Below, piece after piece: positions 20,310-28,281 of a stretch of DNA of 64,000 nucleotides; position 1 is the stretch's first letter; each line of letters begins with the position of its first letter. The notes under the pieces are model-generated. The model searched no databases, was not told the DNA's origin, and saw nothing but the letters and a program-made list of their open reading frames with translations. The DNA is from Terriglobia bacterium. Its GTDB lineage: Bacteria > Acidobacteriota > Terriglobia > JAIQFV01. The position numbers were made by a program, and so were the translations under genes. The stretch spans positions 52,471 to 116,470 of the forward strand of contig JAIQFY010000015.1 of NCBI GenBank assembly GCA_020072965.1, in the 5' to 3' direction.

Positions 20310-21064
20310 CCGCCGAATCAGAGCCGAACGAGACAGTTGAAGGCAGGATGTCTTTCTTTGACCACCTCGAAGAGCTGCGTCGGCGGATCCTGTATTCCAT
20401 CGTCGGCTTTGCCGTTGCCTTTTTCGTCTGCTGGGGCTACTGGGAGCAGATTTATAACTTTCTTGCCCGGCCCATCAATGATGTGCTGGGGGGCGAGAAG
20501 CTCATCTACCTCAACCCCACCGAGCCCTTTACACTGTCCATGAAGCTTGGTTTCATCGGGGGCATTTTCCTGGCATCCCCCTGGCTCCTGTGGCAATTAT
20601 GGCTGTTTATCTCCCCCGGGCTCTATAAGCACGAGAAACGATTTGCCCTGCCTTTCGTTCTGTTCTCCTCGGTGCTGTTCGTGGCGGGCGGAAGTTTTGG
20701 ATATTTTCTGGCCTTTCCCTACACGCTCAAGTTTCTGATCGGTTATGCTCCCAGTTTCAAGCCCCAGGTAACCATTAGCGAATACTTCGATCTGGCGAGC
20801 ATGGTCCTGATCGGACTTGGAATTATCTTCCAGCTTCCCGTCCTGATCATGGTGTTATCAGCCTTCGGACTGATCACTCCGCGATTTCTATGGAAAAATC
20901 TTCAATATGCAGTGCTCATGATTGCAGTCCTTGCTGCGATCATTACGCCCACCACAGACATCCCCACAATGCTGCTCTTCATGGCTCCCATGCTAGGCCT
21001 CTACCTGATGGGAATTCCGATTTCCTGGATGTTTGCTCGCAAGCGCGCCAAGAAGAAATCATGA
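20306..21064 (+). CDS. tatC: twin-arginine translocase subunit TatC
   Basis: Signal-peptide receptor of the Tat pathway, an inner-membrane protein with six helices. The 252-residue protein opens with the hallmark MSFFDHLEELRRRILYS and has the conserved FTLSMKLGFIGG and 'GLYKHEKRFALPF' loops. It overlaps tatA by 4 bp at its start and the downstream cyclase-like gene by 4 bp at its end (both ATGA). No tatB gene is visible; the TatA present may serve both roles. Confidence 0.97.
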   Translation: MTAESEPNETVEGRMSFFDHLEELRRRILYSIVGFAVAFFVCWGYWEQIYNFLARPINDVLGGEKLIYLNPTEPFTLSMKLGFIGGIFLASPWLLWQLWLFISPGLYKHEKRFALPFVLFSSVLFVAGGSFGYFLAFPYTLKFLIGYAPSFKPQVTISEYFDLASMVLIGLGIIFQLPVLIMVLSAFGLITPRFLWKNLQYAVLMIAVLAAIITPTTDIPTMLLFMAPMLGLYLMGIPISWMFARKRAKKKS

Positions 21065-22026
21065 AATGTATTTTGCGAATTGTCCTCGCAATGTCGTTCA
21101 TCGCGTCGCTTGTCGCGTGTGATAAGCCATCCGGCAACCTTTCAGCGACGGCCGTTTCGGTGAGCGGCGCGGGCAAGAAGGCAAGTCCGAGTATTGTGTT
21201 TGATGGGAACCGGGCCTTTGAATATTTGAAGGCGATGGTCGAGTTCGGTCCGAGGCCCTCCGGTTCGAAAGCCAATGGCGCCACTCAAAAATTCATCCTC
21301 CAAACCCTCACGCGCCAGGGAATTGCAGTTGAAGAGGAGCCCTTTCTCGCCACAACACCCCGTGGGAAGATCCCGATGAACAATCTGATTGCGAAGATTC
21401 CGGGCGCCTCTTCCGAGGTCATTGTTCTGGGGGGCCATTACGACACGAAACTCTTCGAGACGATCCGTTTTGTCGGGGCGAACGACGGCGGGTCCAGTGC
21501 CGCTTTCCTTCTGGAAATAGCGGGGATTTTGAAGCGTCGGAAGAATTCCCTCACCATCTGGTGTGTGTTCTTTGACGGAGAAGAAGCCGTGCGCGAATGG
21601 ACCGACACCGACAGTGTTTATGGAAGCCGTCACTTCGTGCAACACATGAAATCGTCAAACCGGCTCTCGAAGATCAAGGCCATGCTCCTGGTGGATATGA
21701 TCGGGGACCGCGACCTGAACCTGCTGAAGGAGAGCAATTCCACCTCTTGGTTGGTGGACATTCTCTGGGATTCAGGGGCCGGAATGGGCTTTCGCAAGAA
21801 TTTTCTGCCCGAGTCCTTTTCGATTGGGGGAGATGATCACTTTCCATTCCTGCAGGAGGGCATCCCCGCAGTGGATCTTATCGATTTCGATTTTGGGTTT
21901 GCCAATGCCTACTGGCACAGCGAGCAGGACACCGTCGACAAATGCAGCCCCCGGAGTCTACAGATCGTCGGGGATACAGTTTTAAAGGCCCTGCCCTTCA
22001 TTGAGTCCCGATTCCTACAGAAATGA
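21061..22026 (+). CDS. glutaminyl-cyclase-like M28 family lipoprotein
   Basis: The 321-residue protein has a lipoprotein signal (SLVAC, Cys about 20) and an M28 zinc-peptidase fold. The segments GGHYDTK, GANDGGSS, FFDGEEA, VDMIGD and WHSEQDTVD hold the zinc and catalytic positions. The stretch FFDGEEA...W...DSVYGSRH matches animal-type glutaminyl-peptide cyclase rather than a typical M28 aminopeptidase. It may therefore form N-terminal pyroglutamate on exported proteins. It is translationally coupled to tatC (ATGA overlap). An aminopeptidase activity cannot be excluded by sequence. Confidence 0.82.
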   Translation: MKCILRIVLAMSFIASLVACDKPSGNLSATAVSVSGAGKKASPSIVFDGNRAFEYLKAMVEFGPRPSGSKANGATQKFILQTLTRQGIAVEEEPFLATTPRGKIPMNNLIAKIPGASSEVIVLGGHYDTKLFETIRFVGANDGGSSAAFLLEIAGILKRRKNSLTIWCVFFDGEEAVREWTDTDSVYGSRHFVQHMKSSNRLSKIKAMLLVDMIGDRDLNLLKESNSTSWLVDILWDSGAGMGFRKNFLPESFSIGGDDHFPFLQEGIPAVDLIDFDFGFANAYWHSEQDTVDKCSPRSLQIVGDTVLKALPFIESRFLQK

Positions 22027-22032
22027 TTTTTA

Positions 22033-22509
22033 TCAGGACTTCAGCCCCATCGCTTTCAGCGTCTTGACGTCCAGTTTTCCCGTGGCATTCAGCCCATGCA
22101 TTTGCTGGAATCTCCGGATCGCCTCCCCCATCTGCCCGGAATCCCAAACTCCATTCGGCGGTCCCGCCATTGCTCCCGAATTAATGAGCTTTTCCTGAAT
22201 CTCCCGGGTGCGCTCGGCGTCAGGTTTGAGTTGTCCTTTTGGCTTCGCAGGCCGCTTTTTCCGAGAGGCTTTTTTCTTTGAGTTGGAAGATTTGCCCTTC
22301 GGTTGCTGAGGGGAAGACGACGAATTTTTCTTCTGCGATGGAACCTTTGGGGGAGGCGTTCTTGACTTCGGGGCAGAGTTTGAACTCTCCTTCTTGGATT
22401 GAGCTTCTGCAGGATGGGAAATGAAAACCAACAGCAGCATTAAAGCGCAAAGGAGCGCTACCCGCCGCAAGGTCTCTCCCGATTTTTGAAGCCTGAGAAT
22501 TGGACACAT
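22033..22509 (-). CDS. exported protein with Lys/Ser-rich linker and peptidoglycan-binding-like C-terminus
   Basis: The 158-residue protein has a signal peptide (hydrophobic core about 17-31, cut near AEAQ) and a Lys/Ser/Pro-rich linker (about 38-95). The C-terminal 60 residues (REIQEKLINSGAMAGPPNG onward, then RRFQQMHGLNATGKLD, TLKAMGL) match the three-helix PG_binding_1 fold. It is convergent with the cyclase-like gene, six bases apart. Probably a small wall-associated protein; no catalytic domain is attached. Confidence 0.7.
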   Translation of the reverse strand: MCPILRLQKSGETLRRVALLCALMLLLVFISHPAEAQSKKESSNSAPKSRTPPPKVPSQKKNSSSSPQQPKGKSSNSKKKASRKKRPAKPKGQLKPDAERTREIQEKLINSGAMAGPPNGVWDSGQMGEAIRRFQQMHGLNATGKLDVKTLKAMGLKS

Positions 22510-22673
22510 TAAGATGGGCTGACAAACAATCTCATGATTTAACCGAATGGAGAGGACGGGCCTGAAAAAGGAAGGAACCTCAACCCGGTTCGCCCTTGCT
22601 GGAAGAGCGCTCCACCAGGTTCTGACAAAAGGGGAGCGCTCTCTTTCTCCTGCCCAGAGGGAAGCCCGCTGGA

Positions 22674-23348
22674 TTATCTATTACTATTGCCCGGAACCTG
22701 CAGGGTGAGCGGGCGATCGAGACGGATCACCAGGGAAGTTCCCGCGGGCAGTTCGAGGTCCTTGCCGCGTCGCCGCATGGAATCGGCAAGTCCAACGAGA
22801 GCGCCCACGCCTCCGCCAATGGCAGTCCCCTTGGCGCCACCTGCGATGGCTCCGATTCCGGCGCCAACACCCCCAGCACCGGCGACCTCGGCTGCATCTC
22901 GTTTCCTTGATGAAGGCCCGGAGATGCTCCCTTCTTTGCTAACCTTGGTCTTATCGTTTGTTTCTGTCCCGGCCATTGAGGCCACAATTGTCTCCGTGTA
23001 GCCATTTGGCAGTTGGATCTTTTCGAAGGCGATGTCCAGTTTTCCAACGCCGTGGGTTTTTCCCGGCGGCTGAACTTCCGCGACGCGGCCATCGATTCGG
23101 GTACCATAAGGAATCGCCTCTTTGCCGTTCACGTAAATGGGTTCACGGAGCGTGGCGCTGAACCTGTCCCCCACGCGGGCGGACTTGGTTGAGAGGGTGG
23201 TGTCGAGAGCGACCCGAAGGTTCGTCCCCTCTTGAACCGTGACAGCCGCCAAATTATCATCGCCGCGGGGTTGAGCAAGAGTAACCAACCCGAAAGTCCC
23301 CACCGTAAAGACAAGGGTGAAAAATGTAAACGCTAATCTCTTCTTCAT
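22674..23348 (-). CDS. exported glycine-zipper protein
   Basis: The 224-residue protein has a signal peptide (about 1-25) and a beta-rich domain (LRVALDTTLSTKSARVGDRF, PYGTRIDGRVAEV). A glycine zipper follows (about 150-190, GAGGVGAGIGAIAGGAKGT), which could insert in a membrane. The C-terminus returns to a short beta segment (LPAGTSLVIRLDRPL) that echoes the first domain. ATG 23348 is chosen because the signal peptide begins there, although the frame is open to 23501. Function is unknown. Confidence 0.75.
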   Translation of the reverse strand: MKKRLAFTFFTLVFTVGTFGLVTLAQPRGDDNLAAVTVQEGTNLRVALDTTLSTKSARVGDRFSATLREPIYVNGKEAIPYGTRIDGRVAEVQPPGKTHGVGKLDIAFEKIQLPNGYTETIVASMAGTETNDKTKVSKEGSISGPSSRKRDAAEVAGAGGVGAGIGAIAGGAKGTAIGGGVGALVGLADSMRRRGKDLELPAGTSLVIRLDRPLTLQVPGNSNR

Positions 23349-23436
23349 GAGAACCCTCACGAGAATCCTCCCTTCTTTACCTGCCTTAGTTCCTTTTGGG
23401 GTTGGATGCCATCCCTCTCGGGCGCGTTGTCCCGGA

Positions 23437-23467
23437 ATTATATAGACCCTTGATAATTCAGTCTCAA
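23437..23467 (-). promoter_or_regulatory. promoter for the glycine-zipper gene
   Basis: On the minus strand TTGAGA (23462-23467) is followed after 17 nt by TATATA, or after 19 nt by TATAAT (23437-23442). It lies about 90 nt upstream of the start codon. Confidence 0.5.
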
Positions 23468-23605
23468 TGCACGAAAAACCGGCACAACCACTTTCAATCA
23501 AGTGGTGCCATTCTCTAGTCCGGGCAGAACCTCCCGGAGGAGAACAACCTAAAAATGTTCCAGGTATTGATCGCTCCTTAAGCGTTGTTTAACGGGCCAG
23601 AGCAT

Positions 23606-25168
23606 TTACGGCAGAGTAGTGCCCACATAGGTCGTGGTCCCTTGCCCGGTCCCCACCACCCGCCAAAAAAGGAACATGACGTCGTCGCCCGACTTCAACT
23701 TGGCCTCAATCCGGTGAAAATCGGCAATGTTATGGACCGGTTCGCGATTGATTTCAAGGATGACGTCGTAGCGTTGCATTCCGACATCATCGGCCACACT
23801 GCCGGGCTCAACTCGGGTGATCAAGGCGCCATCCACTTCCTTCAAGTTGAGTTGACGGGCGATCTGGGGGGAGACGTTTTGAATCGTCATCCCAAATTTG
23901 ACCTGGCCGGATTCTTTCTCCTCCCCTGCGGGGGCGGCCGGCTCGCCGCAACGTTCCGGGAATACCTTGCACCGATCAAGAATGGTGACTTGGGCGGCCT
24001 GATCCCTTCCGTCACGCAAAAACTTCACCGTCACAGTTTTCTCGAGGGGGGTGTCCGCGACAACTTGCACGAGGTCATCCCAACCGCTGATGGATTTTCC
24101 GTCGATGGTGCGAATCACGTCGCCCCGCTTCAGACCGGCTTTCTCGGCAGGGCCATCCTTCTCAACATTTTCGACGACGACCCCTTTCCCATCCTTGGCA
24201 CCAAAAGACTTGAGGACCACTTCGCTCTGCGGCCGACCCGTATGCGAGATGCCGATGGAGCCGCGTTCCACGCGTCCACGCTCGATGAGTTGATTGTACA
24301 CCTTGATGGCCGTGTTGGACGGGAGGGCAAATCCATAGCCCTGCCATACTCCGGTATTCGTGGCGATGGAAGTGTTGATTCCGATGACTTCGGCATCCAT
24401 GTTGATAAGTGGGCCGCCGCTGTTGCCGGGATTAATCACAGCGTCGGTCTGGAGGAATTTCTTAAATTGTGCTCCGGGATCGATCTGGTCGCGGTTCTTG
24501 GCGCTGATGATGCCGGCCGTCAAGGTCTGCTCCAGTCCGAATGGGCTGCCCACGGCCAAAGCCCAATCACCCACGTTGACACTGTCTGAATTGCCGAACT
24601 TTGCGACAGATAACTCGCTGCGCGGCTCAATCTTGATGACCGCCAGATCGGTTTCCGGATCGGTCCCGATCACCTTGACGTTCTTGTACACCTCGCCATT
24701 GGCCAGTTTAACGGCAATCCTTTCGGCATCTTTGACCACATGGTTGTTGGTCATAATGTAGCCCTTCTTATCGACAACAAAGCCGGACCCGGAAACCGGG
24801 GCAACAAAGCCTTCGGGCGCCTGGGGCCCATCGAAAAAGTGGAAAAAATCAAAGGGCTCGTCAAATTGGTTCGGCCCGGGGGTCCTACGCAACCGGTTGC
24901 GGTCGGGCTTGACCTTCAAGTCTGCCGTAATATTGACCACCGCAGGTTCGACCGTCTTGGCAACCTGGGAGAATTGTGATGAAAATTGTCGAGGAGAAGG
25001 AATTGTGAGCGGTGTGGCGTCTGCCGCAGCCTTCTTGTCGGCCCGCACCCCATGGGTCACAAGTGTCCCGATCAATATTCCCACGGCCAACGTCGAAAAA
25101 ATGACCAAGCCTGAAAGCAATGCCTTCCGCTTCGAAATTTCCCTCCACCTCTCAATCATTCTATTCAT
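23606..25168 (-). CDS. DegQ/HtrA-family periplasmic serine protease
   Basis: Periplasmic chaperone-protease that degrades misfolded envelope proteins. The 520-residue protein has an N-terminal membrane anchor (about 17-40) and a trypsin-like domain with catalytic H143 (TNNHVV), D174 (TDLAV) and S250 (NPGNSGGP). Two PDZ domains follow (about 300-395 and 415-510). The loop with DFFHFFDGP near 107 is typical of the LA loop in Do-type proteases. The insert DRCKVFPERCGEPAAP between the PDZ domains has two cysteines. Gene neighbours do not show which substrate it handles. Confidence 0.95.
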   Translation of the reverse strand: MNRMIERWREISKRKALLSGLVIFSTLAVGILIGTLVTHGVRADKKAAADATPLTIPSPRQFSSQFSQVAKTVEPAVVNITADLKVKPDRNRLRRTPGPNQFDEPFDFFHFFDGPQAPEGFVAPVSGSGFVVDKKGYIMTNNHVVKDAERIAVKLANGEVYKNVKVIGTDPETDLAVIKIEPRSELSVAKFGNSDSVNVGDWALAVGSPFGLEQTLTAGIISAKNRDQIDPGAQFKKFLQTDAVINPGNSGGPLINMDAEVIGINTSIATNTGVWQGYGFALPSNTAIKVYNQLIERGRVERGSIGISHTGRPQSEVVLKSFGAKDGKGVVVENVEKDGPAEKAGLKRGDVIRTIDGKSISGWDDLVQVVADTPLEKTVTVKFLRDGRDQAAQVTILDRCKVFPERCGEPAAPAGEEKESGQVKFGMTIQNVSPQIARQLNLKEVDGALITRVEPGSVADDVGMQRYDVILEINREPVHNIADFHRIEAKLKSGDDVMFLFWRVVGTGQGTTTYVGTTLP

Positions 25169-25598
25169 GCAGTGCTCCTCTGCAACCCGATTATCTTGTC
25201 ATTGCAGGTTGGGAAACCAGGTAGTACTACCGACCCTCACATGCAGACAATGAGCGGGTATTTTATCACGCGGCCCGTTCTTTAGGCGAGTCTCAAAATT
25301 CGTCCTGTGTCCCGTGCCTTGAAATCAATCGCCTCTTGCATGTCGCTGCGGGGACGAGTTGGTTTCCGGGTCCGGAAACCCAAGTTGATGCCTTCCAGTA
25401 GGCACCTCCTTCGACCGGTGGCTTGAGCAGTTCCTGTGGATGGTCGGATTGGGAAAAGACTTCGAGAGCTGCTATTTCTTTCTGGAAACTTGATAGCCGG
25501 GGGGAGCCCTAAGCCCTTTTCCTGGCAAACCAAGGTCCCTCTTCCGGCGGCTCTTGATCCTCAGCCCATTCAGGCCGGCATTCCTGTTTGAGGACTTG
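25169..25598. other. 430-bp gap between EamA and DegQ genes
   Basis: No convincing gene is seen. A minus-strand frame (25282-25533) could encode 83 residues, ending EAIDFKARDTGRILRLA, but it has no recognisable domain and no good ribosome site. The GATAAT hexamer on the minus strand near 25191-25196 could be the -10 box of the DegQ gene. Confidence 0.4.
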
Positions 25599-26480
25599 CT
25601 AACCCATAGGCTCGAGGGAAATCTTCTTTTTGCTGCGAATCTCAGATGCGATGATTCCGATGAAGATCAGACCGCACCCAACTACCATTTGTGAATTCCA
25701 CCGCTCATGGATTGTGTAATAGGTGACCAGCGCTGCAAAGACCGGCTCCATGCTGAAAATCAGGGCGGTCCTTGAAGGGAGGGTGTGTTTCTGAGCCCAG
25801 TTTTGTGTATAGAAGGCGAGGGCGGTTGCAAGGACAGCGGTCACCAGGATGGCCGCCACGGTCCTTCCAGAGAGGTGAAGGGAAGGAATTCCATTTCTGA
25901 CCGAAAGGACACAGGAGGCCACCGCGGTCACGCCGATTTGACCAACGACGAGGACATTCAGATTTCGGTCCCGCGCGTAGTGCCCAACCACGATGACATG
26001 AACTGCAAAGCCTACCGCACAGAGGAAGGTCAGAAAAATTCCCCAGTCGATCGGCCGCAGCGAACGTGTGCCGGTGAGCAGATACAAGCCAGCCAGTGCG
26101 GATGCTGCACAAAGGAGGTTCACGGGGGAAGGAAACCTCCGGTTTAGAACCGCCTCGAAAAGGGGGACAAGGATGACCGAAAAGCCGGTGACAAATGCCG
26201 ATTTTGAGGGGGTTGTCAATTCCAACCCTTTGACTTGAAGAGTAAAGCCCACCCAGAGAAGCAACCCAATCCAAACGGCGGCAATCAGGTCACTTCGCTG
26301 ACTCCTCGCCAAATCCCTCCGGAACAAAGCGACCAATACGACGGTCGCCACGAGAAAACGCAGGGCCAGGAATTCGAGGGCATCGACCCGTCCAATGGCG
26401 TCTTTGACTATGGTGAAGCTGGTGCCCCAGATAAAAGTGATACCGAGCAGGGCAAGACCAGCCTTGGTCTGGATGGACAT
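25599..26480 (-). CDS. EamA/DMT-family exporter
   Basis: The 293-residue inner-membrane protein has ten predicted helices in two EamA halves (about 7-140 and 150-285). The typical features are FIWGTSFTIVKDAI at the start, KGLELTTPSKSAFVTGFSVILVPLFEA in half one, and TLPSRTALIFSMEPVFAAL in half two. Relatives export amino acids, nucleosides or other metabolites; the substrate cannot be told. It is last in a minus-strand series after greA and the CDP-alcohol phosphotransferase, separated from them by a heptamer repeat element. Confidence 0.9.
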   Translation of the reverse strand: MSIQTKAGLALLGITFIWGTSFTIVKDAIGRVDALEFLALRFLVATVVLVALFRRDLARSQRSDLIAAVWIGLLLWVGFTLQVKGLELTTPSKSAFVTGFSVILVPLFEAVLNRRFPSPVNLLCAASALAGLYLLTGTRSLRPIDWGIFLTFLCAVGFAVHVIVVGHYARDRNLNVLVVGQIGVTAVASCVLSVRNGIPSLHLSGRTVAAILVTAVLATALAFYTQNWAQKHTLPSRTALIFSMEPVFAALVTYYTIHERWNSQMVVGCGLIFIGIIASEIRSKKKISLEPMG

Positions 26481-26490
26481 GGGGGAGCAT

Positions 26491-26714
26491 TCAGCAATCA
26501 GCCGTCAGCTGTCAGCCGTCAGCTATCAGCTGTCAGCGATCAGCCGTCAGCTTTCAGCCTTTCGACCAGTGAGGTGATGATTCCAAGTTCTGAACTCTAT
26601 GGCTAGCTCGAAGTGGCTTCGCCGTCACTTAGGACATGATGCGCGTTGTTCCGTGCCCGGAGCAACTTGCCGGGGACCGGTTGCTGAAAGCTGACGGCTG
26701 ATCGCTGATAGCTA
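26491..26714. repeat. heptamer inverted-repeat element (NGCTGAY type), copy 3
   Basis: Arm 1 (26491-26558) is about nine units of the word TCAGCNR (TCAGCTG, TCAGCCG, TCAGCTA and so on), read in a strict 7-nt rhythm. Arm 2 (26681-26714) carries the reverse complement (GCTGAAAGCTGACGGCTGAT). The arms enclose 122 nt of unique sequence. It lies between the EamA and CDP-alcohol phosphotransferase genes. Confidence 0.9.
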
Positions 26715-26719
26715 AATCT

Positions 26720-27313
26720 TCAACTCACCTTCGGGCTATTCAGGGTTTCCTTCCAGGTATACAGGCAACGGTGAAACACGGTGACGTTGGAGAGCACTGC
26801 GATCACCCACAAGACGGCGGCCATTCGATTGAAGAGGGCCCCGATGATAATCAGCACGATCCGTTCAGGCCGCTCCAGAAATCCCACTTTGCATTGGGGG
26901 ATGAGCGATTCCGCCCGGGCCCGGGTGTAACTCACCATCACCGAGCCGGCCATTACAATGGCCACGAGGACGACGTAGAAAAATCTCCTGACCCGCGCGT
27001 AGTAGATCAGCAGACCGATGAACAGGACCACATCGGAGTACCGGTCAATCACGGAATCCAGGAACGCGCCAAAGGCAGATACCCGGTTGGTTAGGCGGGC
27101 GACCTGGCCGTCCAACATGTCAAACAACCCTGCAAAAATCACCACCCCGCCCGCGGCCACAAAGCGATCCTCGGCAAAGAGGTAAGCAGCATAGAAGTTG
27201 ATGAGCAGTCCAACAATCGTCAGCATGTTCGGACTGATCCGGAGCAGGGACAGAACATAAACGATCCGGTCGATAATCCATTGACAAACCACGCCGATGG
27301 TATGAGTGATCAT
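26720..27313 (-). CDS. CDP-alcohol phosphatidyltransferase family protein
   Basis: Membrane enzyme that joins a CDP-linked lipid to an alcohol (or the reverse) in phospholipid synthesis. The 197-residue protein has the family motif D-G-x2-A-R-x8-G-x3-D-x3-D, seen as DGQVARLTNRVSAFGAFLDS and then VIDR. Six membrane helices are predicted. The later block RARAESLIPQCKVGFLERPER resembles the phosphatidylinositol-phosphate / archaetidylinositol-phosphate synthase branch more than PgsA or PssA. The product may thus be an inositol-type phospholipid, but this is inference. It lies 30 bp downstream of greA. Confidence 0.88.
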   Translation of the reverse strand: MITHTIGVVCQWIIDRIVYVLSLLRISPNMLTIVGLLINFYAAYLFAEDRFVAAGGVVIFAGLFDMLDGQVARLTNRVSAFGAFLDSVIDRYSDVVLFIGLLIYYARVRRFFYVVLVAIVMAGSVMVSYTRARAESLIPQCKVGFLERPERIVLIIIGALFNRMAAVLWVIAVLSNVTVFHRCLYTWKETLNSPKVS

Positions 27314-27343
27314 AATGAGTTTTGGCGGTTATGTTGACAGGGT

Positions 27344-27817
27344 TCAGGGCCTGGAATCGTGAATGGTCATCATCTTCAGGACCTCAAATTCTCGAACCCC
27401 TGCTGGAGTGCGGACCTCGATTGCATCCCCGATTTTCTTGCCTAACAGGCTGCGGCCAATGGGCGAACTGATTGAGATTTTACCTTGGCTGACATCCGAT
27501 TCCTCGGCGGAGACCAGGGTATACACCAACTCGGTGTCGCGCTGAAGGTCTTTCAGGGTCACCGTCGAGCCAAACGCGATTTCGTTTCGTGGGATCCGGT
27601 CGAAATTCACCATGGAGGCGTCCGCCAGACGCTTCTTCATTTGGGCCATCCGAAGCATCAGATAATCCTTCCGCTCCTTGGCTGCCTGGTATTCGGCGTT
27701 CTCCCTTAAATCACCCAGCGCGCGGGCCCGTTCCAGTTCTTTCGGAAGCACATGATGCAGCTCATGCTCCAGCTCTCTGATTTCGGCTTCCAACTGTTTG
27801 ACCACAGTATTAGACAT
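27344..27817 (-). CDS. greA: transcription elongation factor GreA
   Basis: Rescues backtracked RNA polymerase by stimulating transcript cleavage. The 157-residue protein has the N-terminal coiled coil (EAEIRELEHELHHVLPKELE) with tip residues in ALGDLRENAEYQAAKERK. The C-terminal domain carries ISISSPIGRSLLGKKIGD and ends EVLKMM. Length and motifs are standard. A promoter lies about 100 nt upstream. Confidence 0.96.
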   Translation of the reverse strand: MSNTVVKQLEAEIRELEHELHHVLPKELERARALGDLRENAEYQAAKERKDYLMLRMAQMKKRLADASMVNFDRIPRNEIAFGSTVTLKDLQRDTELVYTLVSAEESDVSQGKISISSPIGRSLLGKKIGDAIEVRTPAGVREFEVLKMMTIHDSRP

Positions 27818-28281
27818 GGCAGTTACACATGATTCCGCGGAATCACTGAAGCCCGGACCCTTTCTGCCTCAGGCGCACCAGAAATCGTCACCGCGTATTC
27901 ATTGAAGGGTTTATAACACATTCAAGAAAAGTGAATCAACTCTGAATCGAGCGGGGTCAGGATTTTGGCCCTCAACCTTGAGGGGCTCCACCGCCCCTGT
28001 TAATTTGCCGGAGTGCATTTCAAATCAGTGTAGAATAGGCGCGCCCTGATGACACTGGGGGATGAACCGGTGGGAGGATGACCTCCCGGGAGCCCCATGA
28101 AACCCTCAGGCAGGATCTCCTCGATTGAGATTCTTTTCAGGATTTCTAGATCCTATTTCAACATTTCATCGGTACGATCCCCGGATGGCCCCCGTGACAT
28201 CCGGCGAAGGCGCGAAACGCGCTCATTGGTAGGTTCTGAGGTGAGAACGATTTTCTTTGTTGGCCTGGGACTGAAGCGATC
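27818..28281. other. 464-bp divergent gap between greA and the flippase gene
   Basis: It holds the greA promoter and a clean hairpin on the plus strand, GGGAGG-ATGA-CCTCCC (28072-28087), inside a GC-rich stretch (28040-28110). The hairpin lies about 195 nt before the flippase start and could be part of its leader. I could not match it to a riboswitch class. A 62-codon frame (28097-28285) overlaps the flippase start by ATGA but looks non-coding. Confidence 0.4.
27910..27939 (-). promoter_or_regulatory. sigma-70-type promoter for greA
   Basis: On the minus strand TTGATT (27934-27939), an 18-nt spacer and TATAAA (27910-27915). Confidence 0.6.

Noticed and set aside
25282..25533. 83-codon minus-strand ORF between the EamA and DegQ genes
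   Set aside because: No domain, no ribosome site and odd composition. It could be a decayed gene piece but cannot be supported.
26235..26606. Open frame translating to repeated QLSAVS-type residues
   Set aside because: It is a reading of the heptamer repeat tract plus the antisense strand of the EamA gene. The peptide repeat comes from the 7-nt period, not from a protein.
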